From the NCBI GenBank assembly GCA_014621425.1, contig JAANBB010000085.1, positions 56,573 to 120,572 on the forward strand: DNA of 64,000 bases, in the 5' to 3' direction. Below, piece after piece: positions 10,721-23,200 of this stretch (the stretch's first letter is position 1; the number at the start of each line of letters is the position of its first letter). The position numbers and the translations under genes were made by a program. The notes under the pieces are model-generated. The model was given only the letters and a program-made list of their open reading frames with translations. It did no database searches and was not told the origin of the DNA. Source of the DNA: Cylindrodendrum hubeiense. Lineage: Eukaryota > Ascomycota > Sordariomycetes > Hypocreales > Nectriaceae.

Positions 10721-13396
10721 ATGATCTGCGAGGCCCTTGTAAGGGCGCTGCTTCTCCTCTGCCTCTGGGTCCCCAGGTCCGAAGAGATGAGAACTAACAA
10801 TGGAAGAAAGTATTGTGCGGAATCCGGATGCCGTGGAATCGCTAATAATCTCCGTGCGAGCATGACAACCAAATTCGACAATATTGATCCATGTGAAAAT
10901 TGGGATGAATGTGATTCTCCCCTCCCTTCTAATCCATCATCCCGGTCCCTTTCTTACCCATGCGGAGCGCAGTTGTTTGTGGAAATTATGGCAAAAATAC
11001 GCAGGGAGTCAACTCGATGGCAGTGCTGAAGGATTGCCTGAAAGAATCCTTAATGCAAGTCGTTGGGGCTGACTCCAGTGTGGTAAGATACCCCTCGACT
11101 ATCAAGGTTGGAAGCATTTATACTGACTCATCCATTATACACCGGGACCGCAAGACGGATTCAACTTTAACGTCATGAGACATTACTATTCAACATGCAT
11201 GGATCACGTCGCCACTCGAGCCGTCGGTATCAAACCCATATTGAAGATTGTGGACAAGGTTCATTCTGCTTTTAGTAGATATGATGTTCGCTTCACTGGG
11301 ACCACGGATAGCAATCCTGAACCGATGGTGAACGCCTCCCATTACGTGGATTTGCTCGATAGTGACATCATTGGGGACATCGCTGCCGCCATGAGCCGCC
11401 ACCAGCTTTGGGGGTTTGCTAAATTCGCGCCGCAGCAGTCACTTTTCGACTCTGTACGTTCAAGGATATTTGGGACATTGATGAGCGATCACTCAAATTT
11501 GTGAAATAGTCCCGCATGAGCATCGGCGTGGTGCCCTATATCGGCAATGGCTTGCTACGAAAGGATCTATATTCCGATGATGAAACCATTTACCAGTACA
11601 AACGCATTATTGCCGAATTCCTCAAACAGGCGTACGACGCTCAGTGGCGAGCCTACGACTATAAAGATCTCGCTGAGCAGATTCTCGACATGGAGCGCAG
11701 GATTCTTCACATTTCACCTCCTCCCGAGGCATGGAAGAGGGTCCATGTACGAACTATCTTCTCTCATCTCTCTGTTTTTTTTTTGGCCGGGAATCACTGA
11801 TATTTGATGGTAGGAAAATACTCTTCAGATGACATTGGAGGGTTTCACCGAACTAGGTCCAGAGCTTGGGATAGCAAAAGCTATCAGCAATCGGCTGGAC
11901 AAAGACCGCAAGCAGCACGCACCCGTTGCTAAAATTGAGGTAATGTTCCCCGAGTATTGGATAAAACTGCGAGACGTCATCCGAAAGACATCAAAGGGCG
12001 CCATGAGAGCCTACCTTATCTGGCAGACGTTCCTTCAGACACAACACCTCCTCGATCATGATACCGCGAACAATTACCGCAGTCTCATAAGGAAAATCGG
12101 CGGCACGGTATGTTGTTTTCCCTTGTGGGATAACATGGTGCTAATGATATAAGGGCTGGGACGTAGGTGAAGTGAAGGACAGGTGCTTGGCGAGGACGTC
12201 GAAGCATTTCGGACATATCATAAGTTCTGTTTTCATCAACAACACGTACACCCTGGAGATGGAGGCGCTTGGTATGAGTATCTTCCGGAATGTCAAGGAA
12301 CAGTACATCAAATTGTTCAATGAGACACCGTGGATGGATTCTAAGTCCAGGGAGAGGGCTATTAAAAAGGCTGAGAACATGAGAGCCATGATTGGATACT
12401 CGAAAGTGGTACGTTAACGAACGAGGCCCTCGTCTCGCTACTACTAATTCATTGCGCGTGTAGAGCCCTGACTTGATGAGCTGGGTCGATATCGAGAAGT
12501 TCTATGCCGGGGCCAAAGTCCATGCCACTCTAGGTTCCTTCATAGGGACCCACGCGAACGATTATCTCGAAATGGAGGCGTGGTACACGCGAGGGGCGTG
12601 GGCCAAAGAGCTTTACCAAGCACCGAATACGGCCGAGTGGTTCATGAACGCCTTCGATGTCGATACCTATTACTCGAACCAACTCAATTCCATGATCATC
12701 CCAGCGGCTGCCATGATGTGGCCCTTGATGGAACCTGGACTGCCCTCTTACATCAACTACGGTGGACTCGGCGCGCTCATGGCCCAGAAAATGGCACACG
12801 CTTTTGACGCCCAGGGAAGAATGTTCTCATCAAATGGCTCGCTAGAAAGCTGGATGACGCCGGGAGATGTGGCTGAGTTTGATTACCGCCAACGTTGTTT
12901 CGAAGCCAAGTACAACAGGCTCGATGTGATGGGCAACGATGGCGAGGTCTACAGACTCGATGGGGAGCAGGTTGGGGACGAGGTCATTGCAGACACTTAC
13001 GGACACGAAATGGCGTACAACGCTTGGAAGGCCCAATTGGAGAACGGCGAGGAGCAGATGTTGCCAGGATTTGATCGGTTCACCGACGAGCAAATGTTTT
13101 GGGTTTTCCGAACCTGGCCTTATTGCTCCAAGCGGCGGGATCAGCTGCTTCCCCAGCAGATTAGCACAAGCATTAACCCGCCTAGCGGCACAGAGTCCTG
13201 GGCACCGCTGAGAGACTCGAAGGGCTGGAGAGAAGCTTTTGGCTGTAAGGTGAAGAAGCAGGAAACGCCATGTCAAATATGGAGCAAAGATGACAAGTAC
13301 GATAAGATAGGCCACGATGTGGTTACTGGGTCCGGCAAGAGGAGCAAATATGAGGAAGATGGAAAGGAAGAGGATGACGAGGACATAGAGAATTGA
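10721..13396 (+). CDS. M13 (neprilysin-like) family protein, catalytic residues lost
   Basis: Seven exons: 10721-10910, 10973-11077 (or 11082), 11155-11453, 11510-11746, 11814-12107, 12154-12408 and 12464-13396, about 770 aa. The N-terminus (ICEALVRALLLLCLWVP) looks like a signal peptide or anchor. M13 landmarks are DPCENWDEFVCGNY near residue 57, PWMDSKSRERAIKKAENMRA near 440, NYGGLGALMAQKMAHAFDAQ near 560 and a C-terminal EAFGC...CQIW. The zinc motif HEXXH is QKMAH (Q568, K569), NAYY is DTYY, and the positions matching neprilysin His711 and Arg717 appear as N698 and E704. E633 and D637 of the ExxxD motif remain. It is therefore probably not a protease. An acidic tail of about 36 residues follows the usual CxxW end. 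The best donor after exon 2 (GTAAGA at 11083) would shift the frame. Only a weak GTGTGG donor at 11078 keeps it, so a decaying pseudogene is possible. Confidence 0.75.
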
Positions 13397-13996
13397 GTAC
13401 TACGTGCTTGTCGATGATGATAATGAGAACTAGAACTAGGCCAAAAATTTCACAGCGATAGAGTAGAACACGGCAATGACGGATGTGACAGAATTACATG
13501 GGTATTGTATTGATAAAGCGCCGAGATCACCGGTGAGATGGGGAAAGGGAAGTGAGGCGGATGGCTGACCATGATGTATGCCCATGTATGCCCTTGTTAG
13601 GATGCCATGTTGACTAGTGCTGCAGGGTAGCAGACGGTCAGTCGATAACCCACCCCAAATCCGGCAGTCGCCATTACTACGTAAGTACAGGGCACACGAG
13701 CACCAAACGCGGGGGCTCGAAAGTCCCGGTTAGGTAGGGAATCATGGGTTCTTCAGAAGGTGTGGGCGTGTTAGTCTCTGTAAGCTCGACGAGCGTCAAG
13801 GCCGGGCGAACAGAAGCTTTGCCTTAACAGATTGGCTTCCGGCCCCTTTCCACTGTTTCCAGCCACAAGTTCCAGGAAGATGCCTGTGGGGAGAGCCGCG
13901 TAGGGCAGGTCGGAAGCGACAATCCCTGTCGTCTGGAGTGTTTCTCGAAAAGCAAAACAAGATGAGAGAGGGAATTTGGGTTGCATTTGCGTTTGC

Positions 13997-14032
13997 CAGT
14001 GGCATACCCAGTGGCATGCCCAGTGGCATACC
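13997..14032. repeat. 12-bp tandem repeat, 3 copies
   Basis: CAGTGGCATRCC is repeated three times with one variable base, in non-coding DNA. Confidence 0.8.
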
Positions 14033-16062
14033 CACTCTCATACCCACTCCCCACTTCACTTACCCTACACCGAAGCCGGGTCAGCTGTCAGGTCATCCGC
14101 CCTGCTTAGAGGCAAGGCTGGACACGTGTCGCCCAGCGTGACCGCTTCCCAACTTGGATCTGGCCAGGATCTTGGTGGCGCGCCACTGACGTCACGGCGC
14201 GTCTCAAGGACGCAAAGACGTCATGCATGGGGGCGACTTCAAAACTGGCCGCTGCTTCAGGCGACGGTGAGCGCACGACACGAGACATTGAATCCGAAAC
14301 CCGTTGCTGACAGCAGAGGGGGGCGATGGAGCGTTTCATCCCGTTCATGTCTGACTTAGCTAGGCAGCATCACTTTTTCCTGTTTACCAAGTAGACTAAG
14401 TACTGTGCATGTACGAACGAAGTGCAGCCGGAGCCTGGGCAGGACCGAAAGGGATTGCCAGAGGGTCCGTCCGAGTGGGGGGGCGGAGGAGAGAGGGAAA
14501 TCCCTCCATCGTCGGTGCCCGTCGCAGAACGGACGCCAGTGAGCTTGGTGTCTTGGCCCATGATTGCGCAGCGGGTGTCGACCGACATCAAGCCTTTTTG
14601 GCAGCCTGGTCCGCGACAGCGCTGGTTACTAGACTGCCGGTAGGCCGCGGGCAACGGTGGAGAGGTGTTAATAACAGATGCTAGGTATGTAAGTGAGCAG
14701 CAGGGAAGCAAATTAGAACAACTGGGTTGGATGACGAGCAGGGGGGACGCTTCCCCGGCCCCATTCCGTCTTGGCCACGAAGGCGCGTGGCATGCCGAGA
14801 CGCCGAGACCAAATAAATCTGTGCTACGTTCGTACGTGGGAAAAACGAAATTGAGGGCTGGCCCCAGGAAAGACTTCCCCACTGGATGCCAGGCCAAAAT
14901 TGCGCTGCGCTGCTGTCGGTGAGGACGAGGGTGAGGGTGAGGGAGAAGGCGAGGGAGAGGAGGGCACGAAGAGTTAATCTCTGCCCGGTTCAAAACCGCC
15001 GGGGCCAGGATGGAATTTGATTTGACGAATAACGGATGTCGATGGCCCCCCAGACGCTGAAGGAGTCAGCATGATGTCAATTGGGCGTCGAAGGTAGCTC
15101 GGCTCAGCTTGGCAGAGCCGGGGACGAATGAGGAAGCTGGCGGCCGACGTCAATGCCATCATGACGCTCATGACCAAGCAACGGGGAGATCCGTGCCATT
15201 GCACCTGAGGGCATATTGTGATGCGACTAGGAGGGTTTGCCCCTCGAAACCTGTGTTGCGGTGGGTGGTGGGAAGGCCCTTAAAGAGGGATCGCCGATCT
15301 TGAAGGGAAGGTCAGAGGGTGGAATGGCACGCCTCAGAGATGGCTCTAGCGTCTAGCGTCCCGCATCGCAGGGGAGTCCATGACGAGGAGGGAGAGCATG
15401 AGGGCGAAAGCGTTCGCTGTGGGTTGTGCTCGAAGGGATGTTTACATAGTATGTGTTTAATAGGTACTAACGAAGAAGCCACCGCGGCCGAGAAGAGCAG
15501 CTTGCAAGCAAAGGGAAACGAGGCACAAATGCCGGGGAACCTAGGAAGGCCGGTCGGTAGCTTGGCAGGTGGATGGGATGAGCGAGCGGAGCATCCAGCG
15601 GTGCAGCCCGTCCGCCGATCACTGCCCTTGGCTTCTGCGGCAACAACGAAGTTCCGGGACTACGGCCGAATACGTGCAGAAGCCGAATGCACGAGGAGCG
15701 GACATTGTACATGGCACACATGTACACCTGTGCTCCGTGGAGACGAAGCAGTCGCCGTTGCCCAGGCCCGTAATCCCGTAATCCCGTAATTATACATAGT
15801 AGATGTCAGGGACCGGCGCGGGGGCATCGCGGCATGCTGGTACAGTAATAGGATAATAGGATAATAATAGGGCGGGTTTTGGTGGAGTTGGCATGGAACC
15901 CGATGTGATGCAAAGGAGGCGTTCGAGAGGGGGGAACCGGGTTAGCAGAACCTGCCAGGCAGGGGAGGGGGAGCGTCGACCTACGTCAGGGAGTCGTCGA
16001 AGCTGCAGGCTAATATCCAATACAGTGTTTTTGTTGTTCCACTGGGCCAGGGTGTCTGTTTT

Positions 16063-16086
16063 TGTGTGTGTGTGTGTGTGTGTGTG
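16063..16086. repeat. TG microsatellite
   Basis: Twelve uninterrupted TG units, about 1.1 kb upstream of the hybrid-kinase ATG. Confidence 0.9.
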
Positions 16087-16281
16087 AGTGTGTTGTGACT
16101 CGTGGCTGGCTCGTCGTTTGGCTCGCTGCGAGAGAGAAAGGCGAGGGACGCAGAAAGGGCGGCCGGGCCCCTTTATTGTGCAACTCGGGATGGCCACTGT
16201 ACAAGACTCGGTTCCTGTTGCAGAGCGTGAGGCACAGTCAGAGCAGAGTGACGTGCGTGACGGCGACAGTGACAGTGTGCT

Positions 16282-16316
16282 GGTAGGTAAGGTAGGTACT
16301 AGGCTGGCTAACCTGG
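16282..16316 (+). promoter_or_regulatory. Composite motif shared with 28006-28032
   Basis: GGTAGGTAAGGTAG, then 8 bases, then CTGGCTAACCTGG. The same two blocks lie directly adjacent at 28006-28032, upstream of the DUF1168 gene. Here the motif is about 0.9 kb upstream of the kinase ATG. A regulatory role is a guess from the shared position. A dispersed repeat fragment is the alternative. Confidence 0.3.
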
Positions 16317-16366
16317 CTAACCTGGCTAGGTAACTTGGCTAACTTGGCTAACTTGGCTAACCTGGC
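16304..16366. repeat. 9-bp degenerate tandem repeat (YTGGCTAAC)
   Basis: About seven copies of YTGGCTAAC, one interrupted by GGTAA. Its first unit is the second half of the composite motif at 16282. Confidence 0.75.
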
Positions 16367-17225
16367 CGGGGTGTTTTGGCCCGGGGTGGCTTTTTCGGTG
16401 GCCCCTTCACCTACGTCATCGCAGACCATGTCGCGCCCAGTCCTGTCCTACCATTTCTGCGGCCATCCATGTCCACTTTTCCCACGAGCATGGGCCATTT
16501 GCCATTATGGGGGGCAACGGGGGCAACGGGGGCCGCTCTAACAACGGGCCATCCAAGATTGGCCTGTCTCTGCGTCTCTGCGTCTCTGCGCGACCCTCTG
16601 CGCGACCCTTTGCTGCCAAAGTAACCCGACGCTTGACCGGACTCCAAGAGCCTGCTGCTGCCTCTGTGCCTGCTGCGAGCCCTCTACGAGCCTCTGCGAG
16701 CCCGCTACGAGCCCCTGTGTGATCCCCAAGCCAGCACCAAACCACCGGACAGGGCTGGCTTTACCTTAACCTAAGCCAGCCAACTTTCGCCCACCACCAC
16801 ATCCACCACCACCACCACCACCACCATCTCGTTCTCCGGCCCCCCCCAAAGGGACGTATGGATAGAGACAAGAGGAAATAGACCAGACCCTCGAAACCGA
16901 ACATTCCCGATTTTCACTTCGAACAGCCTCAGTGGCTGTTGTCTGCCGTGTCTGCCGCCACATCCCTCCGGCTATCCAAAGTACACGCAAACCTCGGCGG
17001 CTAACCTACCTTCGTCCAAAAGGAAATCGAACGGTAAGGCGAAAGGGAAAGAGCCTCACACTGCTTTGTCTCGGTTGCTTGCTCTGTCCCGCCCACCCTC
17101 GTTTTTCACCCCTCGCCCAACTCTCGACGACACTCATACCGCCCACGTCCCGCTGCGCAGTGGCCAGCCCTTCATCCTCCTCCTCCCGTCTCTCAGCCAC
17201 CGCGCTCGCTTTTCCTGAATGAGGC

Positions 17226-20200
17226 ATGCCAAGTCACATCTCGCCTTCCGACGACCACACGGCCTCCTCCACTTCACCCTCGACACGCCGCCAGTTCTGC
17301 CTACCCATCCGCCTCGCTAACCACAACGCCCACGAGCCGTTGTTCTTAACCGCCCAGAAGCTGTCCTCGATTGATGTCAGAGATGGAGGTGTAGTGTCAG
17401 GGTCGACCTCGATTTCGCCTGCGACTGCGACTGCGACTGCGACTCCGAATGTGACGGCTAAAGCGCGTGACGCAATGATGGATCGCCACTCGAGCCACCT
17501 CCCGACTTCGCCTCTAGATGCTCCGGGAATTCCACCGCTCGCCATGAGGACAATGGAGACACCGCCTGTCGATGAAAGTTCCCTCCCCACCTCTCATCTG
17601 GAAGGAGAATGGATTACGCCTATGGATACAGTGCCCGATGCCGCGTACGAGAGCCCGTCAGGTCCCCGACGGTCAGACCATGGAAGTGTTGCGGCCCCGG
17701 GTCTAACTTCTTCACAGCAGCAGCTCAATGACTATCGAGAAAAACTGGCCAGGGACCTGGAGCGACGGGAATTATCTGCTAGAGGACTACTGCCGAGCTC
17801 AGGAGACAAGTCTCGAGTATCGCCTATCCCCGAAGAAGGAATATCAAGTCCGCCTCCTCAAACCTCCTTGTTGACCACCACGTCCACCGAGTCTGGCGCT
17901 ACCATCCGTGGTCTCACGACTCCTGCACCTACTGCCGGCACTCCATCATACCCGTTCCCTAGGATGGCCCCCGCCGGCTTCGTGCCTTCGTATATGCACA
18001 AACCCTTCACCACTCTCTCCCCGACTGGCGCTCCTCGCCCCTCCTCGAATTTCCCCTCGTTCGAGTCCATGGGAATGGGCGCTCAAGACAAGGTCCTTTC
18101 TGGAAACTCGACTCCCGCCTCCAACTTCACCTTCAACCCCTCCTTCATGTCGCCCCAACCTGATAACGTTAATTTCCCCAACCCAAACCTCTACGATTTA
18201 TCCTTGATGCTCACTGCCGAGCCGGGCTTAGATGCGTGGTGGAATACGGTTGTTCAGATTATGAAGGATGTCTACAAGGCCGAGCGTGTCACGTTGGCTG
18301 TCCCAGCGGATACAACGGACATCGAAAATGTCCCATGGGGCCAGAAAGCCACCTACAACGAACACAAGGAAGATGATTTGAGCCTTGGATACATGGCAAA
18401 GCATGGCTATGATAGCTTCATTCTCAACAGTGACCGGGGTCGGTCCGATGGAATCATATCAAACCCCGATGACACACTCAAGGTTAGCTCTGCTGCACGA
18501 CCCGGACTATTCAGCCGCCACTCTTTCACATCCTACGAGGAGAACAAGGAGAAATCCCAGGACCGATCGCCTGCACCCTCTCGCCGGCCCTCTTACTTGA
18601 CAAGGAGTCAGAGTAACTTGCCACCAAGCCAGTCTGTGAAGGCCTCGCCGGATGCCTATGCCCGGCTTAACAAGACAGCTCTTGAAGAGCACGATGCTAA
18701 TGAACCACATATCCCAAGCTGGGAAGCTCCTCTCAATGCCGAGAAGGAAGGCCAAGGCCGCATGCTACCTGTTCTGCAGGCCCTTGACTATGAAGCAGAC
18801 CCTCTTATTGACCACAGCGGCGTCATGCGAGTGCTTGAACGCGGAAAGACAATTGCACTCACCCGAAGTTACCCCTATCTCGCCGACCAAGCTTATGAGC
18901 AGCCCAACCAACAGAAGTCTACTCCCAAGGACCCCACTCCCGACTCATCCAGCAAGCCGAGTTCTAGGCCGCGGTCCGAATCGTTCTCGAAGCTATCATC
19001 CATTTTTAGTGTGGCGACTGCCTCTCGTGTGCCCACTCGGAGCAAAACGCATTCAGGGGAAAGAGCAAGGGCAATGACTTCGCGCCTGGAGAGCCGACTA
19101 GAAGAAGACAAGCCGAGACCTCCGACTCCAAAGTACGAAGAATTCGAACAAGCACCTCCGTCTCCCTGGTCACAATCCCCGGCACCTTCGCCCGCCGTCC
19201 GTGCCGATCCGAAAGAAAACCCGTTCTTCACAGACGCGATGGTCGATGAAGATTCCTTCAACCCCGGCACAGGCACGAGCGACTACAGCGGGATGCCTCC
19301 CCCAGAGGCAATTGGGGTTGACAATTCGTGGACCGTGCTTCACATCCCATTATCCCATGTTCTCTTGTCGAAACCGACCCATTCCTTTAAACTCGACAAC
19401 ACTGTGATTGAGCAGAAATCCAACTCCTGGGCCAACTACGAGTGCCCTCCCAGCACAGAAGAAGGAGGTCGCCATACGCCGGACAGTGCCAGGAAGGGCA
19501 AGCCTGCTCCCATCGCTATTCTATCCATTCTGAGCCCGATTATTCCATATCCTTCAAACCTACGGCATTCTCTTGAGCACTTGGCGCCACACATGGCCAC
19601 AAGCTTTTCCCTTTGCCGTCATTATACCAACCTAGAGACGGAACTGGCAGGAATGCAGCGTAAAAGACCACAGACGGCAGGGTTTGGTGCAGTTGCCTCT
19701 GATGGACGTGCGCTGGAGAACATGGCATTCCTATCACCCGATGACCCTGTTCCTCACCAATCTATTGCTGGGAGTATGACAAGCCCGAGCGATTACTCGG
19801 CCGTCTCTAAGAGCGCAACAGTTTCTCCTCTTGGTACGCCTGGGTGGGAACAAGGGTCGATGAATTACCTTGCGGATAAGCGACAACAGCCGACTCCGAG
19901 CCCAGTTGGCCTCTCGCAAGGGGAAAGCTATTTCAGTGCCAGACAAAGGACGGTGCCTACCCGACAAGAATCTTTTGGTCCAGGGGTTCAACGATCTCGG
20001 CGAGGGTCCAAAGAGAATTCGTCCACCGAAAAGCGCCAGTCTCGTTTGGTTAGCGCATCATCATTCCAAGACGTATCTGATGCTGCAATAACTGTTGACA
20101 AGGCTGCCCGCAGCACCGAGGATCCCGCCAACGCTTCGATGAAGAAGTCTGCGCAACTGGATGCCCACGAAATCAATACAAGTTCATTGGGTGTTATCAG

Positions 20201-23200
20201 TATCGACAAAGCTGTCAGCAACTCGACTGACTCTGCAAAGCTTGAACAGGGAATTTCTCGCCACGAACACACAATGTTACACTCGTACGGAGCAGATTTC
20301 GCCTCTACCTTCCAATCTCTGCCCCCGAGTTCCACGCTCAACAACAGACCACCGCCTCCCCTTCAGCCATCTCGAAACGGATCAATTACAACTGGAGGAG
20401 TCGATATGCCCCCCCCATCTGATAGGTTGAAGGGTCTCATTTTAGATTCGCTCCCGGCCCATGTGTTTGTTGCCCTGCCACAAACAGGCGAAATTGTCTG
20501 GGTCAATAGTCGCTATCTGTCTTATCGAGGACAGACAGCAACCGATTTGGCGGCAGACCCTTGGGGTAGTATTCATTTAGATGATCGCGACGATTACTTG
20601 AAAGCATGGAGCCATTCTGTTCGGACTGGGGAACAATTTTCAAGAACTGTTCGCATCAAACGCTTTGATGGCACGTACCGTTGGTTTTATGCCAGAGCAG
20701 TCGCATCAAAGGACAAGAGGGGTGTCATTATGCAGTTCCTCGGGTCATACATGGACATCCACGATCAACACATTGCAGAACTGAAGGCGGCACGTCAAGA
20801 AGAGATCGAGGCCTCGGAGGCCAAGCATCGTTTGTTGGCCAACTTGATCCCGCAGATCATTTTCACTGCTACCGAGGATGAGGGTATTACATTTGCCAAC
20901 GAGCAGTGGCTTTCATACACGGGGCAAAGCTTTTCCGACTCACTCGGCCTCGGATTTATGGATTATGTACATCCTGATGATTTAGCACGGTGCAGAATCC
21001 CCACAACTCAACCACCCATCTCTCCGAACCGAAAGCGCGATAGCAATAGCGTTTACCGAGAGTCTGTGTCTTCTGAGGCGACCTCGACCAGCACAATTCA
21101 TGCGCAGAATTTCCATACGAGTCAGGAGACTCTGCCCTCCATCCACCAGTCGCTCTCTCGAAACAGTAGCTCGGGTAGCAGTTCTGTCTATGAGTGGCCA
21201 GCTGATCTCACCGAGCTAGCTCGCAAGGGCGTCATCAAAGTTGCGACCGACAGTGCAGGAAGAGTTTCATATACCACAGAGGTTCGGCTGCTGTCCAAGG
21301 CCGGAGAGTACAGATGGCACCTTATCCGATGTGTAGAGATTGACACTATTGATTTTGGCCGAGGTGCCAGTTCTTATTTTGGCTCGGCAACAGATATCAA
21401 CGACCACAAGCTTCTTGAGACGAAGCTTAAAGAAGCTATGGAGAGCAAGAGCAGGTTCCTCAGCAACATGTCTCACGAAATTCGAACACCTCTAATTGGT
21501 ATCTCGGGCATGGTCAGCTTCCTCCAGGATACCATATTGAACGAAGAACAACTCGATTACACGAACACCATCCAGACGAGCGCCAACAGTTTGATCATGA
21601 TCATCAATGATATTCTCGATCTCTCAAAGGTTGATGCGGGCATGATGAAGTTGAAATTTGAGTGGTTTCATACACGATCGCTCATTGAGGATGTGAACGA
21701 GCTTGTTTCAACGATGGCGATTGCCAAGCGCCTGGAGCTCAATTACCTCGTGGAAGCCGATGTGCCTGCTTGGGTCAAGGGCGACAAAGTCCGAATACGT
21801 CAAGTGTTGCTCAATGTTATCGGAAACGCGATCAAGTTCACCTCTGAGGGTGAAGTCTTCAGTCGATGCAGGGTGTATGTTGACGAGGGAATGAACATGG
21901 ACGAAAACGAGATTATGCTTGAGTTTGCAATCACCGACACCGGTCGTGGATTCTCCGAAGAAGAAGCTGAATTGATGTTCAAGCCATTTAGCCAAATTGA
22001 CGGAAGCAGCACTCGCCAGCACGGTGGTAGTGGTCTGGGTCTGGTCATCTCGAGGCAACTCGCTGAACTTCACGGCGGTAAGATGCAGGGCAAAGCTATC
22101 CCTGGCAAGGGATCGACGTTTACGTTTACTGCGAAGTTTGCGCTTCCAACAGCAGACGATCGTCCCAACCTTCCCGACAGCCCACCACCAACCTCGGTTT
22201 TCACACCGAGACCAGAGGTGACTGATAACGTGCCCGGAAACATCAAGCCGTTGCCCCCGCCCAAGCACCTGCGTATCACCGAGACCTCAACTCCCAGTCC
22301 TGATACCGAGTTCGTCTCTCCTGTTGCTTCGACTGGCAGCTCGAACCCATCTGTTCGCTCTGCCTTGTCGCAGGGTACCGACCGGTCATCCGCAACGTCC
22401 GTGAATACAGGTCTATCTCGATTCAGTGAGGCTGCCAAAGCTAGTGGGCAAGACTTGTCCCAGATGAAGCTGGAGATGCCCTCAGGCCGAAGTTCCCCTG
22501 GCACGAATATGGCGCCCGGGAGTGGAGACCAAGTGTCACCCGAGGACTTCCGCCCTCCGATGTATTCGATCCTCATAATATGCCCCCAGTTCCACAGCCG
22601 CGAAGCCACGACTCAGCACATCGAGATGACGCTACCAAAGGATGTGCCACATCAACTCACCGCACTGGCGACAGTGGAGGAGGCGCAGACGTTAATTGGG
22701 GGTGACGACCCTATCAGGTTTACACACATTGTTATCAACCTGCCCTCAGCTGAAGCGATTATCTCGTTGATGCAAGAAATCACAAAGACGCAAACGATTG
22801 ACAAGACAACGATCGTGGTGCTTTCCGATTCGGTGCAGCGGCAGTCAGTCTTGAAGCTGGCGGCCGACACCAAATACGAGCGGCTCCTCTCCGAAAACCT
22901 GGTGACTTTCATTTATAAGCCGGTCAAGCCGTCGCGGTTTGCTGTCATCTTCGACCCTAACAAGATGCGCGACTTAAGTATCGACCGAAACCGCTCGACA
23001 GCGCAGCAGATGGTCGAGAACCAGAAGGCTAGCTACCTGGAGATTGAGCGACGCATGGGCAACAAGGGCTACAGGGTGCTGTTGGTCGAGGACAACCCTG
23101 TCAACCAGAAGGTGCTCATGAAATATCTCAAGAAGATTGGAGTTGACGTCGAGGTCGCGGTGGATGGGGCCGAGTGTACTAACATGGTCTTGTCCAAGCC

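Larger units (their letters stand above)
13397..17225. other. 3.8-kb interval with simple repeats, no gene recognised
   Basis: It lies between the M13-like gene and the hybrid kinase and probably contains the kinase promoter and 5' leader. It holds several short tandem repeats (listed separately), a CCA-rich tract near 16,795-16,828, and CTCTGCG and GAGCC repeats at about 16,560-16,720. A GTAAGG...GCGCAG segment at 17034-17160 could be a leader intron of the kinase gene. None of the open frames resembles a family. Confidence 0.45.
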
